Part shown: in pieces, positions 42,998 through 52,075 of the stretch
Layout: each line of letters starts with the position of its first letter
How positions within the stretch are numbered: the first letter of the stretch is position 1
NCBI GenBank assembly: GCA_045430275.1
Contig: JAILXU010000004.1
Span: 62,001 to 126,000, forward strand
Direction: 5' to 3'
Length of the DNA stretch: 64,000 nucleotides
Source of the DNA: Oceanobacter sp045430275
GTDB lineage: Bacteria; Pseudomonadota; Gammaproteobacteria; Pseudomonadales; Oceanobacteraceae
Translations under genes and position numbers: made by a program
The notes under the pieces: model-generated
Seen by the model: the letters and a program-made list of their open reading frames with translations, nothing else
What the model was told of the DNA's origin: nothing
Database searches by the model: none

Positions 42998-44029
42998 ATG
43001 GGTATTTTTGAACGTTATTTGTCGGTCTGGGTGGGTCTGTGCATCATTGCCGGTCTGATTCTGGGCAATCTGGTACCGGGGCTGTTTCAGGCGTTGGCGG
43101 CGATGGAAGTGGCCCATGTGAATATTCCGGTGGCGATTTTTATCTGGGTGATGATTTACCCGATGATGGTGCAGGTGGATTTCTCGTCCATCCGTGACAT
43201 TGGTAAAAAGCCCAAGGGGCTGCTACTGACACTGGTGATCAATTGGCTGATCAAGCCGTTCACCATGGCGGCACTGGGCTGGTTGTTCTTCCGGGTGATT
43301 TTCGCCGACCTGGTTGATCCGCAAACCGCATCGGAATACATCGCCGGTATGATTCTGCTGGGCGTTGCGCCTTGTACCGCGATGGTGTTTGTCTGGAGTC
43401 AGTTGACTCGTGGCGATGCCAATTACACGCTGGTGCAGGTGTCGGTGAACGACGTCATTATGATCTTCGCCTTTGCGCCGATTGCGGCGTTCCTGCTGGG
43501 CGTCAGCGACGTGACCGTACCGTGGGACACGCTGTTGCTGTCCACCGTGCTCTATGTGTTGCTGCCTTTGGTGGCCGGGGTGCTGACCCGTCGCAAGCTG
43601 GATTCTGCCGATAACCACGAGCGTTTGAACGGCTTTCTGGAAACCGTGAAGCCGATTTCCATCATGGGTTTGTTGTTAACCGTGGTGCTGCTGTTCGGAT
43701 TTCAGGCCGAAACCATTATGAATAATCCGGTGGCGATTGTGCTGATTGCGATTCCGCTGTTACTGCAAACCTATGGCATCTTTGCCATCGCTTATGGTGC
43801 GGCCAAGGCGATGAAACTGCCGCATAACATCGCGGCACCGGCCTGTATGATTGGCACCTCGAACTTCTTCGAGTTGGCCGTAGCCGTGGCGATTTCACTG
43901 TTTGGCTTGCACTCCGGTGCAGCGCTGGCGACCGTGGTGGGCGTGCTGGTGGAAGTGCCTGTGATGCTGTCACTGGTGTATTTCGCCAATAACACCCGCC
44001 ATTGGTTCGATGGCAACGACGCTGCCTGA
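42998..44029 (+). CDS. acr3: ACR3-type arsenite efflux transporter
   Basis: A 343-residue membrane protein with ten predicted hydrophobic segments. The ACR3 signature includes WVMIYPMMVQVDF in helix 2-3 and GVAPCTAMVFVWSQLTRGDANYTL, which holds the conserved cysteine needed for arsenite transport. It exports As(III) using the proton gradient. It forms an operon with arsC (4-bp gap), and trxB follows after 164 bp on the same strand. There is no arsA/arsB. Confidence 0.93.
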   Translation: MGIFERYLSVWVGLCIIAGLILGNLVPGLFQALAAMEVAHVNIPVAIFIWVMIYPMMVQVDFSSIRDIGKKPKGLLLTLVINWLIKPFTMAALGWLFFRVIFADLVDPQTASEYIAGMILLGVAPCTAMVFVWSQLTRGDANYTLVQVSVNDVIMIFAFAPIAAFLLGVSDVTVPWDTLLLSTVLYVLLPLVAGVLTRRKLDSADNHERLNGFLETVKPISIMGLLLTVVLLFGFQAETIMNNPVAIVLIAIPLLLQTYGIFAIAYGAAKAMKLPHNIAAPACMIGTSNFFELAVAVAISLFGLHSGAALATVVGVLVEVPVMLSLVYFANNTRHWFDGNDAA

Positions 44030-44039
44030 TCACATCCTG

Positions 44040-44083
44040 CTGCTGATCGTTATAACCGATTGTTCTGGTCGGACGATCAGCAG
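44040..44083 (+). other. Long perfect hairpin after acr3
   Basis: CTGCTGATCGT pairs exactly with ACGATCAGCAG (11 bp), and the 22-nt loop can fold further (CCGA/TCGG). It starts 11 nt after the acr3 stop. There is no U tract, so it may be a weak terminator or an mRNA 3'-end stabiliser between acr3 and trxB. Confidence 0.5.
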
Positions 44084-44193
44084 ATCTAAAGGAGGGCTTG
44101 AATCCGACGTTTTATGCCCCCACTGACAGACCAACTGACACCGGCTTGTTGTGAGCCGGGCCGTCACCGATCTAACCGAGGAGATACCGATTT

Positions 44194-45159
44194 ATGAGCG
44201 AATCGCGCCACGTCAAGTTGTTGATTCTGGGCTCTGGCCCTGCGGGCTACACGGCGGCCGTTTATGCGGCACGCGCCAACCTGAACCCGGTGATGGTGAC
44301 CGGCATGCAGATGGGCGGTCAGCTGACCACGACCACCGAAGTGGATAACTGGCCAGGCGATGCCAGCGGCGTACAAGGCCCGGAACTGATGGAGCGCATG
44401 AAAGCGCACGCCGAGCGTTTCGAGACCGAAATCATCTTCGACCAGATTCATACCGTGAAACTGGATCAGCGTCCGTTTCTGCTGCAAGGCGACACCGGCA
44501 GCTACACCTGTGATTCCCTGATCATTGCCACCGGGGCCAGCGCCAAGTATCTGGGGCTGGAAAGCGAAGAAGCGTTTAAGGGCAAGGGCGTCTCGGCCTG
44601 TGCGACCTGTGACGGTTTCTTCTACCGCAAGAAGCGCGTTGCCGTCATCGGTGGTGGTAACACCGCTGTGGAAGAAGCGCTGTACTTGTCGAATATCGCC
44701 TCCGAAGTGGTGGTGATTCACCGTCGTGATGGCTTCCGCTCCGAGAAAATTCTGGCCGACAAGCTGCTCGACAAGGCAGAAAACGGCAACGTCACCATCA
44801 AGTGGAACAGCGAGCTGGACGAAGTGCTGGGCGACGAGATGGGCGTGACCGGTATGCGCATCAAGAGCCGCGAAAGCGGCGCGACCGAAGAGCTGGATCT
44901 GGAAGGTATCTTCGTGGCAATCGGCCATTCTCCGAACACCGGTATCTTTGACGGTCAGTTGGAGATGGAAGGCGGCTACATCAAGGTTCAGAGCGGTCTG
45001 GAAGGCAATGCCACTCAAACCAGCGTGCCGGGCATCTTTGCCGCAGGCGACGTGATGGATCATATCTATCGTCAGGCGATTACATCAGCCGGAACGGGTT
45101 GCATGGCTGCGCTGGATGCCGAGCGTTACCTCGACGATCTGGAAGCCAAGAAAGACTGA
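44194..45159 (+). CDS. trxB: Thioredoxin reductase
   Basis: A 321-residue flavoprotein. The FAD-binding start is LILGSGPAGYTAAVYAARANL, the redox-active pair is CATCDG (Cys136/Cys139), the NADP-binding motif is AVIGGGNTAVEEAL and the C-terminal FAD motif is GIFAAGDVMD. It reduces thioredoxin with NADPH. The ribosome site GAGGAG precedes the ATG by 8-9 nt. Its place downstream of arsC-acr3 would link thioredoxin supply to arsenate reduction, though trxB is a housekeeping gene in its own right. Confidence 0.96.
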   Translation: MSESRHVKLLILGSGPAGYTAAVYAARANLNPVMVTGMQMGGQLTTTTEVDNWPGDASGVQGPELMERMKAHAERFETEIIFDQIHTVKLDQRPFLLQGDTGSYTCDSLIIATGASAKYLGLESEEAFKGKGVSACATCDGFFYRKKRVAVIGGGNTAVEEALYLSNIASEVVVIHRRDGFRSEKILADKLLDKAENGNVTIKWNSELDEVLGDEMGVTGMRIKSRESGATEELDLEGIFVAIGHSPNTGIFDGQLEMEGGYIKVQSGLEGNATQTSVPGIFAAGDVMDHIYRQAITSAGTGCMAALDAERYLDDLEAKKD

Positions 45160-45255
45160 TCCGTCTTGCTCTTGCTGTTGTAGTCAATGCAGCATCCAGA
45201 CAAGCGTCAGAGCCGATTTGGCGTTTGTTCCTGATTTTTACCTTGCTGCAAGCAT

Positions 45256-45286
45256 AAAAAAAGCCCTGGATATCCAGGGCTTTTTT
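45256..45286. terminator. Bidirectional terminator between trxB and acnB
   Basis: A-tract, AAGCCCTGG, loop ATAT, CCAGGGCTT, T-tract. The symmetrical A and T runs serve both trxB (+) and acnB (-). Confidence 0.93.
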
Positions 45287-45304
45287 ACGTGCGACTATCG
45301 GTGA

Positions 45305-48103
45305 TTAGCTTACCGATTTGATCGGGATATCACCGGATACGCTCAGGTCTTTGCTTGGCGGAGCGAAAGACGTCAGGTTGATACCTTCAACGGCGTCTTT
45401 GTACTCTTCCAGAGTCGGGAAACGACCCAGAACACAAGACAGTACAACCATTGGGGTAGAACCCAGCAGAGATTCACCTTTCTTCTCGGCAGTATCTTCT
45501 ACAACACGGCCCTGGAACAGGCGGGTAGAGGTTGCTAGGACAGTGTCACCAGCTTCTGCTTTTTCCTGGTTACCCATACACAGGTTACATCCAGGACGTT
45601 CCAGGTACATGATGTTTTCGTACTTGGTACGCGCTTCTTCTTTAGGATTCTCATCAGAGAATTCGAAGCCTGCGTATTTTTCCAGCAGTTCCCAGTCGCC
45701 TTCGGCTTTCAGCTCATCAACGATGTTGTACGTTGGTGGCGCAACAACCAGTGGTGCTTTAAAGGTGATCGGGCCTTTCTTCTCCAGGTTACGCAGCATC
45801 GCAGCGATGATCTGCATGTCACCCTTGTGAACCATACAAGAACCAACGAAGCCCAGGTCAACCTGACGGCCATCGTAGTAAGAAGCAGTACGGATCACGT
45901 CGTGGGTGTAACGCTTGGAAACGTCTTCGTTGTTGACATCCGGGTCAGCAATCATTGGCTCGTCGATTGCGTCCAGATCAACAACCAGCTCAGCGTAGTA
46001 CTTGGCGTTGTCGTCTGGAGCCAGAGCAGGTGCTTCGCCAGATTCAACTTCAGCGATACGCTTGTCAGCCAGATCGATCAGGCCTTGCAGCATGCTTGCT
46101 TCGTTGTCCATGCCTTTGTTGATCATGATCTGGATACGGGACTTGGCCAGTTCCAGAGACTTGATCAGGGTTTCATCGGTAGAAATACAGATGGAAGCTT
46201 TCGCTTTCATTTCTGCAGTCCAGTCGGTGAAGGTGAAGGCCTGGTCAGCCAGCAGAGTGCCGATCTGTACTTCGATCACGCGGCCCTGGAAGACGTTTTC
46301 GCCAGCGAACTTCTTCAGCATCTGCGCCTGAGTGGCGTGTACGATGTCACGGAAGTCCATGTGTGGCTTCATGTTGCCTTTGAAGGTGACCTTCACAGAC
46401 TCAGGGATTGGCATGGCTGATTCGCCAGTGGCCAGTGCGATAGCAACGGTGCCGGAGTCAGCGCCGAACGCCACACCTTTGGACATACGGGTGTGAGAGT
46501 CACCACCGATGATAATGGCACGGTCGTCAACGGTGATGTCATTCAGTACTTTGTGAATAACGTCAGTCATTGAGTGGTAAACGTGTTTCGGGTCACGTGC
46601 AGTGATAACACCGAATGCGTTCATGAACGCCATCAGCTTAGGCGTGTTGGCCTTGGCTTTGTTGTCCCATACAGAAGCAGTGTGACAACCAGACTGGAAC
46701 GCACCATCAACGCTGGTAGAAATCGTAGAAGCAGCCATCGCTTCCAGTTCCTGACAGGTCATAGGGCCAGTCGTGTCCTGAGAACCGACGATGTTCACCT
46801 TAACGCGCACGTCAGAACCGGTGTGCAAAGGCGTCTTGGAAGTAACACCAACCGCGTTGCGGTTGAAGATCTTCTCAACAGCCGTCAGGCCTTGGCCTTC
46901 GTGAGAAATTTCTTTGGACTGTGCGTAAACAGCCGGTGCTTCAACACCCAGTGTTTCGGCAGCAAACGTTTGCAGCTTCTTACCGAAGGTAACCGCGTAA
47001 GAACCGCCAGCTTTCATGAATTCCACTTTTTGTGGAGTGAAAGCGTCGCTCACGTCAGACAGTACATTGCCTTCGCTGTCGAGCAGTTTTTTGGCTTTGG
47101 TATCGATGGTCAGAACGGTGCCAGTCGCAACAGAGTAGGCTTCTTCCAGTACTGGATCGCCGTTTGCGTCACGAACAACGTCGCCGTTCTCGTCGGTTTT
47201 CTTAACCCAGTTTTTCAGGTCAAGACCGATACCGCCAGTTACACCAACAGTCGTCAGGAAGATAGGCGCGATACCGTTGGTACCGGCAACCACTGGACGG
47301 TTGTTGATGAATGGAATGTATGGAGAAGTTTTCTCACCCGCCCACAGTGCCACGTTGTTCACACCGGACATACGGGAAGAACCAACACCCATGGTGCCTT
47401 TCTCAGCGATCAGCATCACTTTGGCGTCTGGGTTGTCTTCACCCATCTGCTTGATTTCTTGCTGAGCTTCTGGAGAGATCATGCACAGGCCGTGCAGTTC
47501 ACGGTCAGCACGGGAGTGAGACTGGTTACCTGGAGACAGCAGGTCAGTGGAGATATCACCTTCCGCTGCAATGTAGGTAATTACTTTAACCGTCTCAGGG
47601 ATATCGTTCAGCTTGGTAAAGAACTCAGCTTTTGAGTAGCTTTCCAGAATCTCTTTGGCGATGGCGTTGCCCGCTTTGAAAGCGTCAGCCAGACGAGTGG
47701 TGTCTGCGTCGTACAGGAATACCTGAGACTTCAGAACTTCGCCCGCAGCAACCGCTTGAGCATCGTCAGACAGTGCGATGTCCAGCAGTGCTTCAACAGA
47801 AGGGCCGCCCTTCATGTGAGACAGTTGCTCCAGAGCGAACTCAGCAGAGATTTCTGCAACAGTTTCGGCACCGGTAACGATGTCTTTCAGGAACTTGGCC
47901 TTAACACCAGCCGCAGGCGTGGTGCCTGGCAGGGTGTTGTAGATGAAGAAGTTCAGAGAAGCTTCGCGCTCTGCATTGCCAGTGTCTTTGATCTGGGCAA
48001 TGATTTCAGACAGCAACTCAGCGCCGTCGATTGGTTTTGGGCTCATGCCCAGGTCCTTTTTACGAACCTCAATTTCTTCTAGGTAGTCAGAATAGTAGCT
48101 CAT
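45305..48103 (-). CDS. acnB: Aconitate hydratase B (long Bacteroidetes-like AcnB)
   Basis: About 932 residues from ATG 48103 (MSYYSDYLEEIEVRKKDL); the upstream TTG at 48130 has no ribosome site. [4Fe-4S] cysteines lie in GFVGSCMVHKGD (about 755) and ERPGCNLCMGNQ (about 838). Other motifs are GGDSHTRMSKGVAFG and IVGSQDTTGPMT. It interconverts citrate and isocitrate and may act on 2-methylisocitrate. It is ~70 residues longer than E. coli AcnB. In its N-terminal region (PKPIDGAELLSEIIAQIKD, NFFIYNTLPGTTPAAGVKAKFL) it matches my recall of the Bacteroidetes-type protein rather than the usual gammaproteobacterial one. A 720-bp non-coding region lies upstream. Confidence 0.93.
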   Translation of the reverse strand: MSYYSDYLEEIEVRKKDLGMSPKPIDGAELLSEIIAQIKDTGNAEREASLNFFIYNTLPGTTPAAGVKAKFLKDIVTGAETVAEISAEFALEQLSHMKGGPSVEALLDIALSDDAQAVAAGEVLKSQVFLYDADTTRLADAFKAGNAIAKEILESYSKAEFFTKLNDIPETVKVITYIAAEGDISTDLLSPGNQSHSRADRELHGLCMISPEAQQEIKQMGEDNPDAKVMLIAEKGTMGVGSSRMSGVNNVALWAGEKTSPYIPFINNRPVVAGTNGIAPIFLTTVGVTGGIGLDLKNWVKKTDENGDVVRDANGDPVLEEAYSVATGTVLTIDTKAKKLLDSEGNVLSDVSDAFTPQKVEFMKAGGSYAVTFGKKLQTFAAETLGVEAPAVYAQSKEISHEGQGLTAVEKIFNRNAVGVTSKTPLHTGSDVRVKVNIVGSQDTTGPMTCQELEAMAASTISTSVDGAFQSGCHTASVWDNKAKANTPKLMAFMNAFGVITARDPKHVYHSMTDVIHKVLNDITVDDRAIIIGGDSHTRMSKGVAFGADSGTVAIALATGESAMPIPESVKVTFKGNMKPHMDFRDIVHATQAQMLKKFAGENVFQGRVIEVQIGTLLADQAFTFTDWTAEMKAKASICISTDETLIKSLELAKSRIQIMINKGMDNEASMLQGLIDLADKRIAEVESGEAPALAPDDNAKYYAELVVDLDAIDEPMIADPDVNNEDVSKRYTHDVIRTASYYDGRQVDLGFVGSCMVHKGDMQIIAAMLRNLEKKGPITFKAPLVVAPPTYNIVDELKAEGDWELLEKYAGFEFSDENPKEEARTKYENIMYLERPGCNLCMGNQEKAEAGDTVLATSTRLFQGRVVEDTAEKKGESLLGSTPMVVLSCVLGRFPTLEEYKDAVEGINLTSFAPPSKDLSVSGDIPIKSVS

Positions 48104-48130
48104 GGCGTCCAACGTCTCACTTAAGTCCAA

Positions 48131-48851
48131 GTATTATTCACCGATAGACTATTAAAAAGTCGCAAATAGCTCAATGAAAACTATTGAAACGAAGCTAATA
48201 GTCGATATCAATTTAAAAAATAGTACTAAACTCAGCGTGTTGCAGATGGTATACGATGGTATACATTGATTTTAAGTGTACATTTTCAAGTAAATGTGGT
48301 AGGTTTTTTCTAATTGGGAATGATATTTATTTCGATATCTGATTGGGCTTGTTAGAGCGTGTCAAGATGAATGTAGTGTATATGGCACTATTTGTAATGG
48401 ATAAGCAAATGTTGCTTATTTCTTTGTAAATGTCGAGGCATTAAATACCCTGATTCCAGAGCCAAATCTGAATTAATGGCAATTGTATTGAAGACGGATT
48501 TTTCAGTTCTGAAACTGTATAAATACACAGCTTATCAGTCAGGTTGGGCTATTTTCGCCTGTCTTGTCGTAAAGGGTTGCTCGGATTTCCGGTACTTGAT
48601 AACGTAGCTTCTTGAACTCAGGGGTGTTAGGTGAAAGCAGTGTCTGATTTGCGTGCCGTATGAAACAGAAAAGTGCGTACTCTCGTTTGTTTGCTGAGAG
48701 ATTGTATCAGTGATACAGGGCTTGCATATGATAATTAAACGCTTAAGGCTTTTTCGCAATGGCTTGAGCTATTTTGAAAATGAGCATGTGTAGAACCAAG
48801 ATGTTAACACCCAAAACCTAATATGCTAAAAATTAAATTAGGATTCAATGG
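48131..48851. promoter_or_regulatory. Long control region between acnB and the OLD gene
   Basis: No gene is supported in 720 bp of AT-rich DNA. It holds the tandem GATGGTATAC repeat (48245-48264) and presumably the acnB and OLD-gene promoters. A 74-codon minus-strand frame at 48535-48759 shows no family features. Confidence 0.5.
48245..48264. promoter_or_regulatory. Tandem GATGGTATAC repeat upstream of acnB
   Basis: Two exact 10-bp copies, so the two GTATAC palindromes sit on the same face of the helix. Such spaced palindromes suit a dimeric regulator, perhaps of the GntR family. It lies 141 bp upstream of the acnB start. Confidence 0.6.
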
Positions 48852-50702
48852 ATGAAACTAGAAAAAGTCAAAATAAAGAACTTTCGCTCATATAGAGAAG
48901 AAATAACTATTCCCATAACAGGCCTGACGGCATTGATTGCAAAGAATGATGTAGGAAAGTCATCTGTTCTCGAAGCGTTAGATGCCTTTTTCAATTCTGA
49001 TAAGCTGGAAGCTGGAGATCGCTCGTCTGGGCTAAGAAACACCAATAATGTTGAAATAACATGTGTCTTCACTGAGATTCCAGATCAACTAATTATAGAT
49101 ACAGACAATCTGATATCTCCTGCTAATGAATACTTGCTCAATTCGGAGAATAAACTTGAAATTAAAAAAGTTTTTTCAGGTGCAGCCCTAAAGTGTGAAG
49201 AGATTTTTATTCATGCTTTTCACCCAGCAGCGGAAAACTTTAATGACCTATTCTCATTGACTGTCGCACAACTTAGATCTAGAGCTAGAAGTTTAGAGAT
49301 AGACCTAAATGATGTTAATGAAACCGTAAAATCAGCTTTACGCCATGCTATCTGGCTTAGCGTTCCTGATGCAGATCTTGAAAAGCAGGTTGTTGAATTA
49401 GAAGTCAAATCTAAAATATGGAAGCCACTTCAGAATATACTACCATTATACCAACTATTTAAATCTGACCGCCCAAGCTCAGATCAGGATGCTGAAGCAC
49501 AAGATCCTATAAAATTCGCTATCAAGGAGGCTCTCAAGCAAAAAGCGACAGACCTTGAAGCCATTGGTGACCATGTTAAGAGGCAAGTGGAAGAGGTAAC
49601 AAGGCTGACAATTGAAAAAATAAGAGAGATGGATCCTGATCTAGCAAGCCAGCTAAATCCAAAATTTTCCAATTTCAATTGGAACAAGGTGTTTTCTGTA
49701 TCGCTTACAAATGAAGATCAAATTCCGCTAAATAAACGAGGGAGCGGGGTAAGGCGTCTTTTCTTGATAAATTTCTTTCGAGCAAAAGCTGAGCAGTTAG
49801 CTGATGAAAGAGATGTTCAAGATGTGATTTTCGCAATAGAAGAGCCTGAGACATCGCAACACCCCAATAATCAATTATTGCTACTTGATGCACTTAAGGA
49901 ATTATCACTTGAGGATTCAAATCAGGTGATATTCACAACTCACAACCCGATACTTGCAGGTAGGGTTGACCGTGAGTCGATAATATTTATTGAAAAAGCA
50001 GGAGATGGCACGCGGTTCCTTGCCGAGAATGATGATCAGAATTTATTAAGAATTAAGGAGAGTCTTGGTATTCTTGCAAATCATAATATTAAGGTTTTCG
50101 TTGGTGTCGAAGGGCCAAATGATATTGAATATATTAACGAGATTTCATCGAGATTATCTTTGGATGATAAAAGTATAGTTGATCTTCGGAGTGCTGAGCA
50201 GCAAGGTGAATTAGTTTATATTCCAATGGGTGGATCAACTCTGGAGTTGTGGACAAGCCGTCTTGAAGGCCTTCAAGTTCCAGAGGTTCATATATTAGAT
50301 AGAGATAATCCGCCACCCGCACCGGCGAAGTACCAAGAGGCTGCGAATCGAGTAAACGCTCGTGGTGAAAATTGTTGTTCATTCATTACTAGTAGGAGAG
50401 AGATGGAGAACTATATCCACTTCGAAGCTATTAATGAAGAGTTTGAAATACAGTTAACTGAAAATTTTCAACCTTTTGATGATGTACCAACATTGGTGGC
50501 AAAAGCAGTTCATGAAGCTTCAGAGTCTACAGTAGCTTGGGATAACTTAGATGAAAAAAAGCAAGGAAAAAAAGAGAGTAAAGCTAAAAAACGTTTGAAT
50601 CGTGGATCCATTAGCTATATGACACTTGATCGATTAAACAACGTTGACTCTGATGGTGAAGTTTTAACATGGATACGTGCGATTAGTACGAAACTTAAGT
50701 GA
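48852..50702 (+). CDS. OLD-family nuclease: SMC-like ATPase with TOPRIM domain
   Basis: A 616-residue class 1 OLD protein. The ATPase half has MKLEKVKIKNFRSYREEI, Walker A AKNDVGKSSVLEA (about 30-42), AIEEPETSQHPNN as Walker B/D loop and FTTHNPILAG. The TOPRIM half has KVFVGVEGPNDIEYINEI (about 413-430; metal-binding Glu) and ILDRDNPPP (about 479). OLD nucleases such as P2 Old and GajA act in phage defence or exclusion. No UvrD-like GajB gene follows, so it is a single-gene type. It is clearly AT-richer than its neighbours, which suggests horizontal gain. Confidence 0.88.
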   Translation: MKLEKVKIKNFRSYREEITIPITGLTALIAKNDVGKSSVLEALDAFFNSDKLEAGDRSSGLRNTNNVEITCVFTEIPDQLIIDTDNLISPANEYLLNSENKLEIKKVFSGAALKCEEIFIHAFHPAAENFNDLFSLTVAQLRSRARSLEIDLNDVNETVKSALRHAIWLSVPDADLEKQVVELEVKSKIWKPLQNILPLYQLFKSDRPSSDQDAEAQDPIKFAIKEALKQKATDLEAIGDHVKRQVEEVTRLTIEKIREMDPDLASQLNPKFSNFNWNKVFSVSLTNEDQIPLNKRGSGVRRLFLINFFRAKAEQLADERDVQDVIFAIEEPETSQHPNNQLLLLDALKELSLEDSNQVIFTTHNPILAGRVDRESIIFIEKAGDGTRFLAENDDQNLLRIKESLGILANHNIKVFVGVEGPNDIEYINEISSRLSLDDKSIVDLRSAEQQGELVYIPMGGSTLELWTSRLEGLQVPEVHILDRDNPPPAPAKYQEAANRVNARGENCCSFITSRREMENYIHFEAINEEFEIQLTENFQPFDDVPTLVAKAVHEASESTVAWDNLDEKKQGKKESKAKKRLNRGSISYMTLDRLNNVDSDGEVLTWIRAISTKLK

Positions 50703-51238
50703 AAGTGTTAACAAGTCAAAACACTTGGGTTTGGTAAAGTTGTCACTTTTTTGTCCCAAAGAAGCCACCAACTTCACCAAGCTGCTACTTGAGGCATTAA
50801 CTTAATATTGACCCCGCTCCCTGCAGGGTCAAACACCAGCACCAGCCCGGTAGTTTGTAAAGGCAACCTGTCCATAATGGACGTTCAGCCAAATATCTCT
50901 GAAATCTCCGAAAGTGCCCAGAACAAATACCTTTTCTCCGTTTTTATGATCCATTTTTTACTTCTTTAGTAGTTTGTCACTTGCGTACTGTTTCTGATGC
51001 AGGCAGGATCAAAACCTCATTTTTTTGATATGCCGAAAGGCAGGAGGGTAGCTTTGTGATTTTCTTCATTTCTCGATCAGTTTCCAACATTGCCACGACA
51101 ACTGGTTGCCTTGATGGAATGCAATTACCGGGATAAACCAAAGAGACTTATCCTCCCGATGTAAGGCTGTTAAAGCCTGCGTTCCCTCCGCCTGAACAGG
51201 CACCAGTGTCACCACTGTATTGTTTCGAGTGACACGAC
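50703..51238. other. Intergenic stretch after the OLD gene
   Basis: It contains an inverted repeat TTGACCC...GGGTCAA at 50808-50832 and a 41-codon minus-strand frame at 50829-50954, probably debris. Otherwise I see nothing coding. Confidence 0.4.
50829..50954 (-). pseudogene. Small ORF, possible remnant with SH3-like sequence
   Basis: A 41-residue frame from the ATG at 50954, preceded by AGAAG. The text KVFVLGTFGDFRDIWLNV and YGQVAFTN reads like the second half of a bacterial SH3 beta barrel. It is too short for a full domain and stands alone, so it is more likely a leftover than a working gene. Confidence 0.3.
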
Positions 51239-52075
51239 ATGTATTCTGAATTGAAGAAAATTTGTGAGCGTCCAGCGCTCTGGGCCGAATATACGGCTGA
51301 ATCTCTATGGACACACCCGGATACCGCGTCCGGTATGTTGAATTTCCACCTGAATCCCGATCTTGATGTGGCGTCTCGCCGAAAATCCACCATTGATGCA
51401 ACGGTGGGCTGGATAACCGAACGCTTTGGGCTGGATATCGCGCTGTGTGATCTTGGCTGTGGGCCGGGCTTGTACAGTAATGGTCTGGCGGAAGCCGGTT
51501 TACGCGTGACTGGCGTGGATTTCTCGCGGCCATCGCTGGCGCATGCTCGTCGTCGTGCGACCCGCAAGAGCTTGACGGCTCGTTACGAGTGCGCCAATTA
51601 CCTCGATTGGTGCCCGGAAACGCGTTTTGATCTGGTGACGCTGATCATGTGCGACTACTGTGCCCTGAGTCCGGCGCAGCGTCGGCAATTGCTGGGCAAT
51701 ATTCGCCGCTATCTGAAACCCGGTGGGCATCTGCTGCTGGATGTGTATTCGATTGAAGCCTTCGCCCAGCGCACCCAGCAGTGCGTGGTGGAACACAATC
51801 AGTTGAACCACTTCTGGGCGCAAGACGACTATTACGCCTTTGTCAGCTCGTTTGTGTATCCACAAGAACGCGTCAGTCTGGATCGCTACAGCCTCTTTGA
51901 AGCCAGTGGCCGTGAGCGCACTATTTATAACTGGTTGCAGTATTTTTGCCCGGTTGAATTGAGACGTGAACTGTCAGACAGCGGTTTTGTGATTACCGAG
52001 ATGTTGTCTGACCTGACTGGCAAGCCGTACCGTCCGGGCAGTACGGAGTTTGCCGTGGTCTGCCAGTCGGGCTAG
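51239..52075 (+). CDS. Class I SAM-dependent methyltransferase
   Basis: A 278-residue protein. Motif I is LCDLGCGPGLYSNGLAEAG (about 64-82), motif II ends VTGVDFSRPSLAHAR, and post-motif FDLVTLIMCDYCALSP and YLKPGGHLLLDVYSIEAF fit a Methyltransf_25-type fold. The C-terminal ~110 residues (DYYAFVSSFVYPQERVSLDRYSLFEASGRERTIYNWLQYF) form an added substrate domain. Substrate unknown. It is convergent with the yihY-like gene; the stop codons overlap by 4 bp. Confidence 0.85.
   Translation: MYSELKKICERPALWAEYTAESLWTHPDTASGMLNFHLNPDLDVASRRKSTIDATVGWITERFGLDIALCDLGCGPGLYSNGLAEAGLRVTGVDFSRPSLAHARRRATRKSLTARYECANYLDWCPETRFDLVTLIMCDYCALSPAQRRQLLGNIRRYLKPGGHLLLDVYSIEAFAQRTQQCVVEHNQLNHFWAQDDYYAFVSSFVYPQERVSLDRYSLFEASGRERTIYNWLQYFCPVELRRELSDSGFVITEMLSDLTGKPYRPGSTEFAVVCQSG

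Noticed and set aside
44164..45063. 299-codon minus-strand frame opposite trxB
   Set aside because: Shadow of trxB caused by codon bias; no recognisable domain or ribosome site.
46574..47635. 353-codon plus-strand frame inside acnB
   Set aside because: Antisense shadow of acnB. Its protein has no family features, and acnB is certain on the other strand.
48535..48759. 74-codon minus-strand frame in the acnB upstream region
   Set aside because: No ribosome site, no family features, AT-rich background.
48852..50702. Gabija (GajA) call for the OLD protein
   Set aside because: No UvrD-like GajB gene is next to it; the downstream 536 bp hold no helicase.
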